A stretch of 32,599 bases of DNA. Origin: Heterostelium multicystogenum (Eukaryota > Evosea > Eumycetozoa > Acytosteliales > Acytosteliaceae). A program made the translations under genes and the position numbers. Location of the stretch: the NCBI GenBank assembly GCA_003667245.1, contig RCNN01000232.1, forward strand, positions 1 through 32,599. Reading direction: 5' to 3'. Below are positions 18,784 through 32,599 of this stretch, piece by piece (within the stretch, counting starts at the first letter, position 1; every line of letters begins with the position of its first letter). The notes under the pieces were generated by a model that was given only the letters and a program-made list of their open reading frames with translations, made no database searches and was not told the DNA's origin.

Positions 18784-20094
18784 CTATTTAAATTTATTGT
18801 TATGAACAGCAGATACACCTTTGGTATCGTATTCTTCTTTTAAAATCCAACACATTATAAAACATGTGAGTGATGCTAAGATTGATCCACCAATCCAGAC
18901 TGAATATTTTCTTTCTGCTGGTGTAACTACTTTTATATTGATATTCATATCTGACGTCAGTGCTTCGAGCTCCAGCTGAAGTCTTTCCGCTAATCCTGGT
19001 AGCTATTAGTTGCATAAGTATTGGTAAGTTGTCTTTGATACACCTATGAAATTCATTCGTTATGCTTACCATCGTTGTTCCTCCACTCAAAACAATATTT
19101 TCAAAAAAGTAGCTTTCTTGTATCCATATCACATTTCATGATTGAGTTGTAAACTAGATCGTGAATACTAAATGAGTCCAATCCTACTAATGCCGGTCGG
19201 AATAGTGCCTCTGGACAACTAAATAACTCTGTTCCTAATGTCAGAACCTGTCCATCTGGGAGTTCATAGTGGCGATCTGCAAGTGCTCCACTTGTCGACA
19301 ACTGCATCTGTCTCTCAAAGTCCAATGCTACATAGCACATTTTCTCTTTCATATCTCTTATTATCTCCATTTCTGCAGCTGTATAGAAAGTATATCCTCG
19401 TTCCATCAGCAACCTGTGCAAGTAGGCTGTGAGATCTCTTCCAGCAAAATCCATTCTCATGATTCCATGCGCCATTGGAAATCCTTCGTATACAGGAACA
19501 GTATGTGTGACTCCATCGCCTGAGTCCAATACAATTCCATTGGTACGACCCGATGCATAAAGTGCCAAAACAGCTTGCACAGCAATATACAATGCCGGAA
19601 CATCGAATGTCTCAAACATGATCTGTGCCATATGTTCGCGATTCGATTTTGGATTGAGAGGTGGTTCTGTCAAGAGCACTGGATGTTCATCAGGAGAAAC
19701 TCTCAGCTCATGATAAAATGTATGATGCCATATTCTTTCCATATCTTCCCAGTTTATTACAAAACCATGTTCAACAGGATATTTTATCGTCAAAATACCT
19801 CTCTGTCCCTGCGCTTCATCCCCTACATATATTTCTTTGTGTCCACTTCCAACCATCGACGCCTTATATCTTGGTCTTGCAACTATTGATGGGAATACAA
19901 CTCTAGGCATTCTTATTATGAAGTATTATTATTATTTACTAAATTAATATTATTCAAAAATTATTTGCAAATATTATTCAATACTACTATTTGAAAACAT
20001 ACTCCTCACCTGCAAATCCAGCTTTTACCATACCGGAGCCATTATCAATGACCAATGGTACAACTTCTTCTGAAAAATCGCTATATAAATCCAT
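18784..20094 (-). CDS. Divergent actin, three exons
   Basis: Exon 1 is 20094-20003 ([10 protein letters not shown], then [17 protein letters not shown]), exon 2 19911-19070, exon 3 19002-18784. The introns are 91 bp (GTATGT...AAG) and 67 bp (GTAAGC...TAG). Actin signatures are present: [90 protein letters not shown] and [16 protein letters not shown]. The exons total 1153 nt, and removing one T from the T6 run at 19103-19108 (minus strand) gives exactly 384 codons with stop (383 residues, against 375-376 for conventional actin). The N-terminus is longer, and the usual C-terminal HRKCF is replaced by VHNNKFK preceded by [12 protein letters not shown]. Conventional actins are more conserved, so this is a divergent actin or actin-related paralogue. 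Confidence 0.93.
19003..19069 (-). other. Actin intron 2
   Basis: Donor GTAAGC directly after ...GGTTM, acceptor AATAG before [15 protein letters not shown], the expected continuation of actin. 67 bp, phase 0. Confidence 0.85.
19912..20002 (-). other. Actin intron 1
   Basis: Donor GTATGT after GFAGE + GA, acceptor AAG before A + ATGCCTAGA, giving GFAGEEMPRVV. 91 bp, phase 2. Confidence 0.85.
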
Positions 20095-20397
20095 TTAATA
20101 AACTTTTCATGGAACAAATATATATGTATATAAATAACTTGGTATGATTTATGTAATCAATTAATACATTTTATATTTAGAAGGTTTTAATATTTATAAT
20201 GTTAAGAATCTGATCAAAACTTATATTTTCAGCAACAATTAAAAAAAACTTATTCCAACATTCTCTGAAAATTTTAATAAATCTAAAAGATCGTATTTTT
20301 AAATAAAATGTAAAGCGGATGTGATTAGAAATTTATTTAAGTATTATTAATGATATAGACAGTGAGTGAAGTAGATAGAAGGTTAGCTATTTTATGT
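20095..20397 (-). promoter_or_regulatory. Actin upstream region and esterase-side spacer
   Basis: This AT-rich 303-bp region lies between the actin ATG and the esterase stop codon. On the minus strand a TATA-rich run (near 20145-20120) precedes the actin start. No exact factor site was recognised. Confidence 0.4.
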
Positions 20398-22193
20398 TTA
20401 TATGTTATAACCAATTTCATCAAAAAGATCGCAACCAGGAAATTCATTGTCTAGATTGGCTAATTCAATTCTGGTTTGAAGAAGAATTGTGTTAAGAGCC
20501 TTGTCATTAATTTGGTATTCAGGCCATGCAACTCTTGGCTCTGATCCAACATTGGGATCAACATGATTGATAAAATTGTACCAATACTTGGCCATTCTTT
20601 GACCCATTTTTATCTCATCATTTGTTACGTTCTTGTTAATAAGATCATAAGTATTAAATATAAATGGCACTAATATATGTAAATATAATTAGTTTATAAC
20701 GATGGAATGAATTCAACTTGTTGGCTACTTACATTCATCTCCATGGCAACTAAGACCTTCACAGTATTTTTGAGGTGAAAGCTCGCTTTTGTGAGTGTAT
20801 TTATATAAGTATGATGGCACTCCACTTGAATAGAATGCACGAATCATGTTGCGGCTAGGACATGTGAATAAAAGATCAGTCAACAAGCGAGACAACATTG
20901 GCTTATTGTCTGCAAGAGCATTTTCATCTGCTGGATAGAGAGCTAATATTTGATTCTGAACTGCAATTGGATGCTTTTTGAAAACCGTTCTCACAAGAGA
21001 GCCGTAGAGGAATTGAGTTAAGAGTTCTAATATAAAGATAGTTAGTAAGTCTTTAAGATACAACTATAAGTTAGATAGTTACATTTTCAAGAATGGATAG
21101 ACAAACAAAGTTGCTTCATCAGTTGTGTCTCCAATTATGACTGGGACATGATTGAAATTACCTTGACTGAAAGCTTCGATAGGTTGTGATGGAATAGTAA
21201 TGAATGTCAATAACTGGAGTCCACTGGGTGATTGTATTGATTGGATCAAGTAAATTCAATGTCTTTCTCATTTCATCTTGTACTTGGGCAATCTCAGCAG
21301 CTGATTTTTCTCTCAAGCATGAAAAAGTAGTGCAACCAATCTTTTTAGAGAAGGCATTGTAGTTTTGTTTGGCTTTTTCCTTTGACTTGAATCCAAGAGA
21401 AGTTGGTGATGATTGCACAAAAGCAGCATTGTACAAACCATGGGATAATGGTGAAATTAAATGGCCGACAACAGACATTGCACCTGCAGATTGACCACCA
21501 AGAGTTACTTTATTGGGATCACCTCCAAAAGCTGAGATATGATTTCTTACCCAATGAAGAGCTGCAATTTGATCGAAGAATCCATAATTTCCAGAGAGGT
21601 GGACGTCTTCATTTCCAAGGAATCCAAGAATTCCAAGACGATAGTTTATGGTGACCAATACAATTCCATTCTCTGCATAGTGCTTACCATCATAAAGTGG
21701 AACATCAGCTGAGCCATCGGTGAAAGCACCACCTGGAATGAATACAAAAACTGGATGAAGTACTGTCAGATTGGTTTTTGGTGGAGTAAAAACATTTAAG
21801 AATAAACAATCTTCACTGGTTCCCTGAACAGGACAAGCATTGGGACCAAGATTACATTCTTGGGGACATCCATCTCTTTCATAGGTAGCATTTCTTACAC
21901 CTTCCCATGGTGTTGGAGGAAGTGGATTCTCCCATCTCAACTCATCGACGGGTGGTTTGGCATATGGTAGCTATGGTTGGGAAAGAACAAAAATATAATT
22001 AGTTTGCAGACTGGAATATTTTCAGTGTGTAATGATTACATACACCATAGAAAGTACGGTGAGTTTTGAATACAAGACCTTGGACAGTTCCATCTGCATA
22101 TGTGACCTGGGAATCAGGATTGGAACGTATTTTCTTTGCAGCGGACAAAGTTACCAGAAGAAGGACCAGAAACAATAATGAAGTTTTCAGCAT
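20398..22193 (-). CDS. Secreted type-B carboxylesterase (cholinesterase-like, D2/crystal-protein type)
   Basis: ATG 22193 starts a signal peptide (MLKTSLLFLVLLLVTLSA). Four exons: 22193-22044, 21970-21083, 21026-20733 and 20669-20398, with introns of 73, 56 and 63 bp. The mature part has the alpha/beta-hydrolase features of the family: YGLPYAKPPVDELRWENPLP, EDCLFLNVFTP, the oxyanion segment IPGGAFTDG, nucleophile Ser in GGQSAGAMSV, acid Glu in GDTTDEATLF and catalytic His in CHGDELPFIF. Paired cysteines suit a secreted or vesicular protein. The exon sum is 1604 nt; removing two extra bases (near 21180 and near 21083) gives about 533 residues, normal for the family. It should hydrolyse ester substrates; the natural substrate is unknown. 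Similar dictyostelid proteins are the cAMP-regulated D2 and crystal proteins. Confidence 0.92.
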
Positions 22194-23652
22194 TTTCTAA
22201 CTATTAATTATTGAATTGAATGATTAATCTAGACAGAATTTGGTCCTATTTATACTTTTTCAAAAATATCTAATTTGTTTTATTAATATTTTTATTATTA
22301 TTACATTATTAAAAACCAAGTGGATCTAAAAGAAGTTTAAATATGTAGTGATTCTAATATATGTTCACTCATTTAGATCATGACAGTGATGAATTTAGGT
22401 GCAAATTAAAAAAATTGTATGGAACATGCATAAATACTCAACAAGAAGGTATTGTCGTGTATTTCAATAAATTACAAATCATACCAACCAACCAATCAAC
22501 CACTGTTTCCAACAATTCAAATTAACAATTTTAACTTCTTCATTAAACCCAACTCAATGGATAAATGTTGCAGTTCAAATCTGAACCTTGAACCAAACTA
22601 ATTCGCTGAATTGTATTATTATTATAATATTCATCAATTATTTATTTATTGTATCAATCTCATTCCTCCATCTTTATCTCTTTAAATCGGACTCTAACCT
22701 AATAATTAATTACATTAATTTTCACCGGAGTGAAGAAACATGAAGTGCAATAGTGTGTTACTTTTAATCATAAAATGGATATGTTTATATAAAATAACAC
22801 ACTTCATTACATTCTTGCACTGTTATAAGTTATCTTGTTCTTTTTTTAATCCTCTATCGACACTTAATCTTTCATGGCTTTCTTAAACTACTACTTCACT
22901 TATAACTGATAAAACCTACTTTTTCTATTCGAGTAAGTTCCTAACTAACAAGTTTATTTTTTTTCTATAGAATACACAACTTAGTAATCTACAATACAAT
23001 AAGGTGGAACTACTAAGAGACCAATAGCTCTAACTCGATGAAATTCTTTCAGTTGATAAGAATATATTTTGAGGACACATATCATTTCAAACTTATTACT
23101 ACTATTATTACCTTCCACAATTGAACTAAACTGATGATGAAAGGTAATAATTTATTAATAAACTTTAATTGTAGTAATTAATATAAGGTCATTTTTATAA
23201 ACCACCATTCAACTCAACATTTAGGTATCCTTGAAAATCGACAATCTTTAAAGTTTGAAAACTAGATGATTTATTTGAAATTCAAATAATAAAATAATAA
23301 AAATCTATTCTATTCTTTGCTGGTATTTTTTTGATTCACTGTAAATGATGTGTTGGCTCATTAATTACACAGTGTTTAAATTAAATTAATTTGAATTTGA
23401 GTATGTATATTTATTATATATGTGTGTTAATATCACTTTTTGGTAATGTGTTTGTTGATTATTAATAATTAATATAATTCTCATTACCTCATTCATCATC
23501 ATTTATTACTCTTGCTTTGCTCCTACCTAAATACCTACATACATTTATACATATTAATAAATAGTTTATTTATTTAGTAAATTACTATTAGCTAATTGGC
23601 AGATAGATAGATATAGATATAGAGATTCTAAGCTTTGCTTTATAAATTAAGA
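22194..23652. promoter_or_regulatory. 1.46-kb divergent intergenic region
   Basis: It separates the esterase (-) from the glucosylceramidase gene (+) and must hold both promoters. The DNA is very AT-rich, with CCAACCAACC-type short repeats near 22480-22505 and a nested inverted repeat at 22744-22821. No protein or tRNA gene is seen. The large size compared with other spacers here suggests complex regulation or an unrecognised RNA gene. Confidence 0.5.
22744..22821. repeat. Nested inverted repeat able to form a hairpin
   Basis: AGTGCAA (22744-22750) and AGTGTGTTA (22752-22760) are matched by TAACACACT (22795-22803) and TTGCACT (22815-22821). The inner arms are 9 bp exact, the outer arms 7 bp exact. 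The asymmetric 11-nt bulge on one side argues against a simple palindrome and fits an RNA stem or a decayed small inverted-repeat element. Confidence 0.55.
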
Positions 23653-27626
<3,974 letters not shown>

Positions 27627-30600
27627 ATGTCTACTATTTACAAACTTATATTAGTATTATTAGTAATAGTCTCGACAAACTCTATTATCAATGCTGAATT
27701 CATTTTTACAAAGAATGCTTTTGTAAATTATATAGATTGGAGACCTATCAACAGCATATATGAGACTGGCTATTGTAATCTCGAGTTTACCATTAATTTT
27801 TCCACCGATATCATAGATAACATAACTAAAGTATACTTTAATGGCAAAGAGATTCTCACTCCACTTATACCTATCTCCTTGGGAAGGCAGTTGTATTATT
27901 ATAAAATCTCCATAAACAACATCCCTGAGCTTGATACAAGTTATCTAGTAACGATTCTCTCCGATAGAATCAATGCATCACGTTATACCGGTACAATGTA
28001 AAAGTAAGTGAAATTTCAAAACAACAATGTTGATCCATCCTAATGAGATAAAACGACCAAAAAGAACGTTAACTTTTAACATTTTATTTAATAGGCTCCA
28101 GACCTAGTTTCAATAAAATACCTGTATTTTCAAGAGCAACAATGACTTCTACAGGCCAATACATGTTGATTTTCAGAAATATGAGCCAAGAATCCTATGA
28201 AGTTGTCCATCTAATAATTGTTATGGCAAAGATATGATAAGAACCGGTGGAGGTTCCATTGGAATGGCACGCCTTAATTTAACACCCGTTTTAGGATGCA
28301 ATTACACTCAATCATTTGATATCGTACTCAGATATTACAATATTGTCATTTCCACAGCTCCTATTAAGGCCCCACTATCATCAGAGAATTCTAATGTTTC
28401 CCTTACCTTTAAATACAACCCAACCTACTTATCTTTACAGAGTGATGGTGCAGGTCACACAGGTATTTTCGCTAATGCTATTATTCACAACACTTTCCTG
28501 TACTGCAATGGATATCCCCCTGTTAGAGTAGGAAACATAGAGTACTTTGGCTACGTCAGTGTTAATACATTTCCAACTTCAACCTTTACAATAAGTGAAG
28601 CTGGACAAACATCTTCTACAATTTCAAAAACTATTACTGTAACAAGTAAGAATTGAACTGATAGTTAAACAATTATAACGAGTAACTAACTTTTGATTTG
28701 TAGATTATAATCCAACTTTAAAATTATTTGATTCTAGTGTCAATTTCGATGTCTCTTCAAAAGTCGGAAAAAATAGAAGTACTTGGAGCTGGACTTTCTA
28801 GAAATACATTAGGAATGGTAACCATAAATGAAGCACCCACTCTTTTGAATTACCCAGTTGGAATTTCAAGAAATCTCAAGAATTTTACATTGACTGTCCC
28901 TTTTGAGATATCTAATCTGAAGGCCAATCAATTTATTAGGATTATGGGTATAAATGAAGGTGTTAAATTAATATCGCCTAAGATTGAGTCAAGTAACTAT
29001 CAAAAAGAAATCCAAGAAATCATCATGTTTATTAACTAAATCTTCATTCAATAGACCTTTATGATAGCTTTCCACCAAGACTTTATATGTGTAATTTCAT
29101 CCCATTCAGCACAAACTCGATCATACTACAAATTAATGTTACAGATGACCTTTCTGGATTCTATAAATTGGAAGTGTTACGACCATTCCAATTTAAAATT
29201 ACTCAGCGTGATTTGGTTGCCGGTACTCCATTGAATGGAATATATGAAAAGGAGATTACAATTCCAAGTGGATTTTCTGTGGGTACCTTCCAAATGAATG
29301 TAGAGGATGTCGCAGGCAACATGTTTTACATATGAATCAGGCTACCAAAATTCAGATTTACAAATTATCCCAATGCTCCCTATCCCCTCTGTCTTTAATA
29401 TTGACAACATCTTATCCTTCAAACTCAAAGACAAGTCTTTGAATGTTACAGGTTCTCCAGCTAGCAGCTCAGTCTACTTCTTGTTGGATAATAACAACAT
29501 CAACTACAAGCCACAGCTCACCATTATAATAGCCACCTATGAAATACAAAGAGTATCGAAAACGTTTACTGGTTTTTGGAATTCAACACTACAATCCTAT
29601 CAAATAGATTTTATTGTGCAGATGAATTCTCAACCTGGACCTTTGGATTTCCTTCTTGAAAATAACCCTTCGATACCAAGAGAAATACTGTATGAAAGTT
29701 TGGCTCAAATGCCAATGTGGACATAGTTTCAGAGAGTATGAATCATCATCGTTTAATTTTCAGAGACTCAGCTACTAATTAGTTCAATTGAACAAAAATA
29801 GCAATCGATCTATTACCTCCAAAAATTACTCAAGCCCATGTCTTTATAGATAATGGAACGTATATTGGCTGGGAGATAACCATTGAAGATACAGTTAGTG
29901 GACTTGCAGAAGCCTATTTTAATGTTACCTCCGATCGAAACTTGTCTCCCATTCAATTCAAGCGTACACCAGCAGACTTAATCCGAGGTGATAGTAAAAA
30001 AGGAGTTTATCAAATATCTTTTGATATGTATCCATACATTGGATTTGAGAATTTCACAATAGCAGATGGCATTAGACTGTACGATGCAGCAGGCAATATG
30101 GCCCAGTCTATTACGCCAACTCAAGATTCTATTTTCGATCCATTTGGATTCGATTTAAATGTTAGCAATACGAATTTTGTACCTAGAAATCCAGAGAAGT
30201 GGAATTGATTCAACTCCTCCAAACGTCACTTTCACTTTTATTAGTGAGCTTCCCAATCTCGTTATTGATATCACTGCTATTGACATGGAGTCTGGAATCA
30301 ATTATAGAACCAATCCAGTTCTCTATTTGAGCACCTATGGAAATCAACTGACAATTCCTTTGAAGTATAATCTAAACTCCAACAAAACACATGGTTATTG
30401 CTCGGTTTATTATTCTTTACCAAATAGATTCGCCTTTGAAAAACAGTGATATAAGCTATGGAATCTATGGATTTGTCAATAATGTCAATGAGCATGCACC
30501 ACCAATGATCAGATATGTGCCATCTCCTGTGATTGACCTCAGTAAGGCGGTCATTGAATCTGCAAGTGAGCTCTTTGTCGAAGGTGGAACCATTACCCTG

Positions 30601-31740
30601 ACTGGAAGAAACTTTGGTAACAATATAAATACAATTCAAGTAACATGTATAACACCAGATGGATCTACTTTTACAGTGGATCCATCTTTTGTTAGCTATA
30701 CCAGAATTATTACTTATATTCCGCCATTAACCCAAACTCAATATTTGGACATATTCGTGGTCAACTCTAAATATTACCGACTTATTCCGAAAAGTTAGAC
30801 CAACACCGACACCAACCCCAACTACTAAACCATCTTGCCCAGACTCTTGTGGTCATGGAACATGCACTCCAGATGGCTGCAAGTGTGAAAGCGGATGGGT
30901 TGGATCTAGTTGCTCATTACAGGTTATCGATGTAGTTACCAACGTCGATCCTAATAAACCAACAACTACACAAATAGGTCGAGACGATCTCTATTCATTT
31001 ATAGCCATTGACTCCATAAGAGAGTTGGATTCCTCTGACAACACAGTAATTAGCTATGATATGAGAGATGGTTGGACTTTCGAAGAACTCCACAACACCA
31101 GTCTCCTCTAAATATCTTTTCAGTCGATTACTTTCAAAGCAGACCAACCAAGATCTTTATTACTTTAGAGAGCTTCAATGTGGACACCTCCTATACTTTT
31201 GGTGACAGAGTATTCCAAATGCACAAGCAATCTATGAAATACTCGGTCGTTATCGATAAATACGACTTTAAAGACGTATTAAATACTCTCCAGGTAGTTA
31301 TGAATACAACTCTATCAACATCATCATCATCTACAGAGGATTCTTGTGGTGATTCCAACGTTGATTTATGGAGATGACTCACAATATATGAATCTACAGA
31401 CTGCTGATAAAGTTCTAGTTTGCCAGATTCCTAAAATACGGAATCATCGACTATACTATTCAGACATTAGTTAACAAGGTACTGCAAGAATCCACCTTTG
31501 GAAATATGAAGACAACATTGATTGGAATGAACATTCCCTACTATGAATCAGTCGCAATCTTGGATCCAGACTTTAGTATGTTGGTCGCACCCAAACAAGA
31601 TTGTGAATCGAGTGGACTCACAAGGAATCAGATCATCGGTATTGCTGTTGGATGTGGAGTTTTTCTTGGTAGCCATTACAATTGCAACAGTCCTAATCCT
31701 AAGAAACGTTATTCATTCCATTTTAGAAAGGGAATTAATG
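27627..31740 (+). CDS. ComC-like surface glycoprotein with IPT/TIG and EGF domains
   Basis: ATG 27627 opens a signal peptide (MSTIYKLILVLLVIVSTNSI). A long extracellular part of beta-rich Ig-like repeats with many N-glycosylation sequons follows (for example VTDDLSGFYKLEV and EDVAGNMFTYESGYQ). Then come an IPT/TIG domain (FVEGGTITLTGRNFG, about 30570-30770), a Pro-Thr stalk and one EGF module with six cysteines (C-x3-C-x4-C-x4-C-x-C-x8-C, 30836-30913). A further conserved domain is followed by one transmembrane segment (IIGIAVGCGVFL then VAITIATVLIL, about 31625-31705) and a short tail. This layout matches the ComC family of dictyostelid surface proteins linked to cell sorting and contact. 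Introns include 28004-28094 and about 28643-28702. At least eight frame breaks occur. The tail may continue after GTAAGT at 31740. Confidence 0.75.
30836..30913 (+). other. EGF-like module of the surface glycoprotein
   Basis: Cysteines appear in the order CPDSCGHGTC, then CKCESGWVGSSC, the compact EGF_2/tenascin-type pattern. Confidence 0.85.
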
Positions 31741-31783
31741 TAAGTTAAACTAGATACTATCAAATCAAATAATACTATATAAG

Positions 31784-32039
31784 TTTAATGATAATCAAAA
31801 GTCATCTTAGCCGAAGATTTGTTAGAAAACATGTTCTCCAATTTAACTTTTATATTTCTACTTTAAATATAATCTATATAACCTCATTAATGATGGACAA
31901 AGACAACATTGAATTGAGAATGACATCACAATTATTGAAGAAAGAGGGTAAGAAAATATTGATGGGTAATCAAATATTATCTCATAAATATGATTATAAG
32001 AATAAATTTAAAATGATAATTGTTGTTACACATTCATAA
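31784..32039 (+). other. Possible last exon of the surface glycoprotein or a small separate frame
   Basis: An intron GTAAGT (31740) to AAG (31783) would join ...ERELI to LMIIKSHLSRRF and an open frame ending at TAA 32037-32039. The product would be a basic, Lys-rich cytoplasmic tail. The splice keeps the frame, but the sequence is AT-rich and no motif is recognised. Confidence 0.25.
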
Positions 32040-32599
32040 TTTGTTTGTTTCCTTTAATAAATAGACTAAATAATTCAAAATATAGATAATTCTGGAAGGT
32101 ACCTTCCATTTGAATGAAATCAAAATAAATAGAGTTTTCCCAATATGTTATTATTAAAGAAGTGGTAAAGTTTTTAAATTTTTAATCATTACAATGTATT
32201 TTTTCTTTTTAAGAATCAATCAAGTGATTTATCTATTTTGAAGAGATTCAAATAGTTTTCAAACTTCCTATTTAAAAATTATGATGAATTTTTAATTTTC
32301 AAAACACTGAAAATCAATAAACATAAATAACACTTGGGCTACTTTCTAATTTTTTGATTTATTAAATGAATTTGTTTAAAGGGTGAACTTGCATGTTTTT
32401 TCATTTTTTTGTAAATTGACCCAATTGGTTATATTTACAAGTTAATCCATCCACAGAAGATTGGTTTGGTTTTATTATTATCTTTTATTTTATCAGTTAT
32501 GATGTTATTAATTTGGTTGAGATTTCAGGAGATTCAATCTATCAAAAAAAAAGTAACACTTGTTTTACAATTTTATGATAAATCACAATGGTTCGGTGT
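32040..32599. other. AT-rich spacer at the right edge
   Basis: No coding frame, tRNA or long repeat is seen. The only notable sequence is the palindrome at 32093-32108. Confidence 0.6.
32093..32108. repeat. Perfect 16-bp palindrome TGGAAGGTACCTTCCA
   Basis: It is GC-richer than its surroundings and centred on GGTACC. It contains inverted GAA/TTC units, but not with the spacing of a heat-shock element. Its role is unknown; it may be a terminator-like hairpin or a binding site. Confidence 0.75.

Overview
The window looks like nuclear DNA of a social amoeba (dictyostelid, Amoebozoa). The signs are AT-rich intergenic DNA, short AT-rich GT-AG introns of about 56-108 bp, Asn/Gln/Ser/Thr-rich low-complexity proteins, a ComC-like EGF/IPT surface glycoprotein, a D2/crystal-protein-like carboxylesterase, and a chromodomain Ty3/gypsy element of the kind called Skipper in Dictyostelium. 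The species cannot be decided from the sequence.

Layout, left to right. 1-1911 (-): a frame-disrupted helical-repeat protein with a mitochondrial-type N-terminus. 2584-2886 (-): a 48-codon gene in three exons. 3762-8638 (+): a complete LTR retrotransposon with identical 170-bp LTRs, a gag gene, and a pol gene (protease, RT, RNase H, integrase, chromodomain). Gag and pol are in one reading frame, separated by a single UGA. The insertion splits minus-strand sequence that looks partly coding. It ends about 210 bp downstream of a tRNA-Lys(CTT) gene (8847-8919, -). 9199-10585 (+): WDR12/Ytm1, ribosome biogenesis. 10749-11716 (+): cob(I)alamin adenosyltransferase (MMAB type). 11823-11978: a hairpin-rich stretch that may be a small RNA gene. 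12489-16815 (+): a very large low-complexity protein with PRRC2/BAT2-like motifs. 17176-18540 (-): an acidic protein with two SAP-like segments. 18784-20094 (-): a divergent actin in three exons. 20398-22193 (-): a secreted carboxylesterase in four exons. 23653-27327 (+): a GBA2-type non-lysosomal glucosylceramidase (GH116) with a Gln-rich N-terminal extension. 27627-31740 (+): a ComC-like surface glycoprotein. The rest is AT-rich spacer.

The host genes form no operon-like pathway; they are ordinary neighbouring loci. Almost every host gene carries single-base reading-frame breaks, several at or near A/T runs. In the actin and esterase genes the exon lengths become consistent once 1 nt or 2 nt, respectively, are removed. 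The 4.5 kb of retrotransposon coding sequence has none. The simplest explanation is thin sequence coverage of unique DNA and deep or collapsed coverage of the repeat, so I treat most breaks as probable sequence errors rather than pseudogenes.

The most interesting points are the gag-UGA-pol arrangement with an odd LTR promoter and no tRNA-type primer site, the tiny three-exon gene, the divergent actin, the candidate structured RNA near 11.9 kb, and several perfect palindromes (8807-8824, 18678-18701, 32093-32108).
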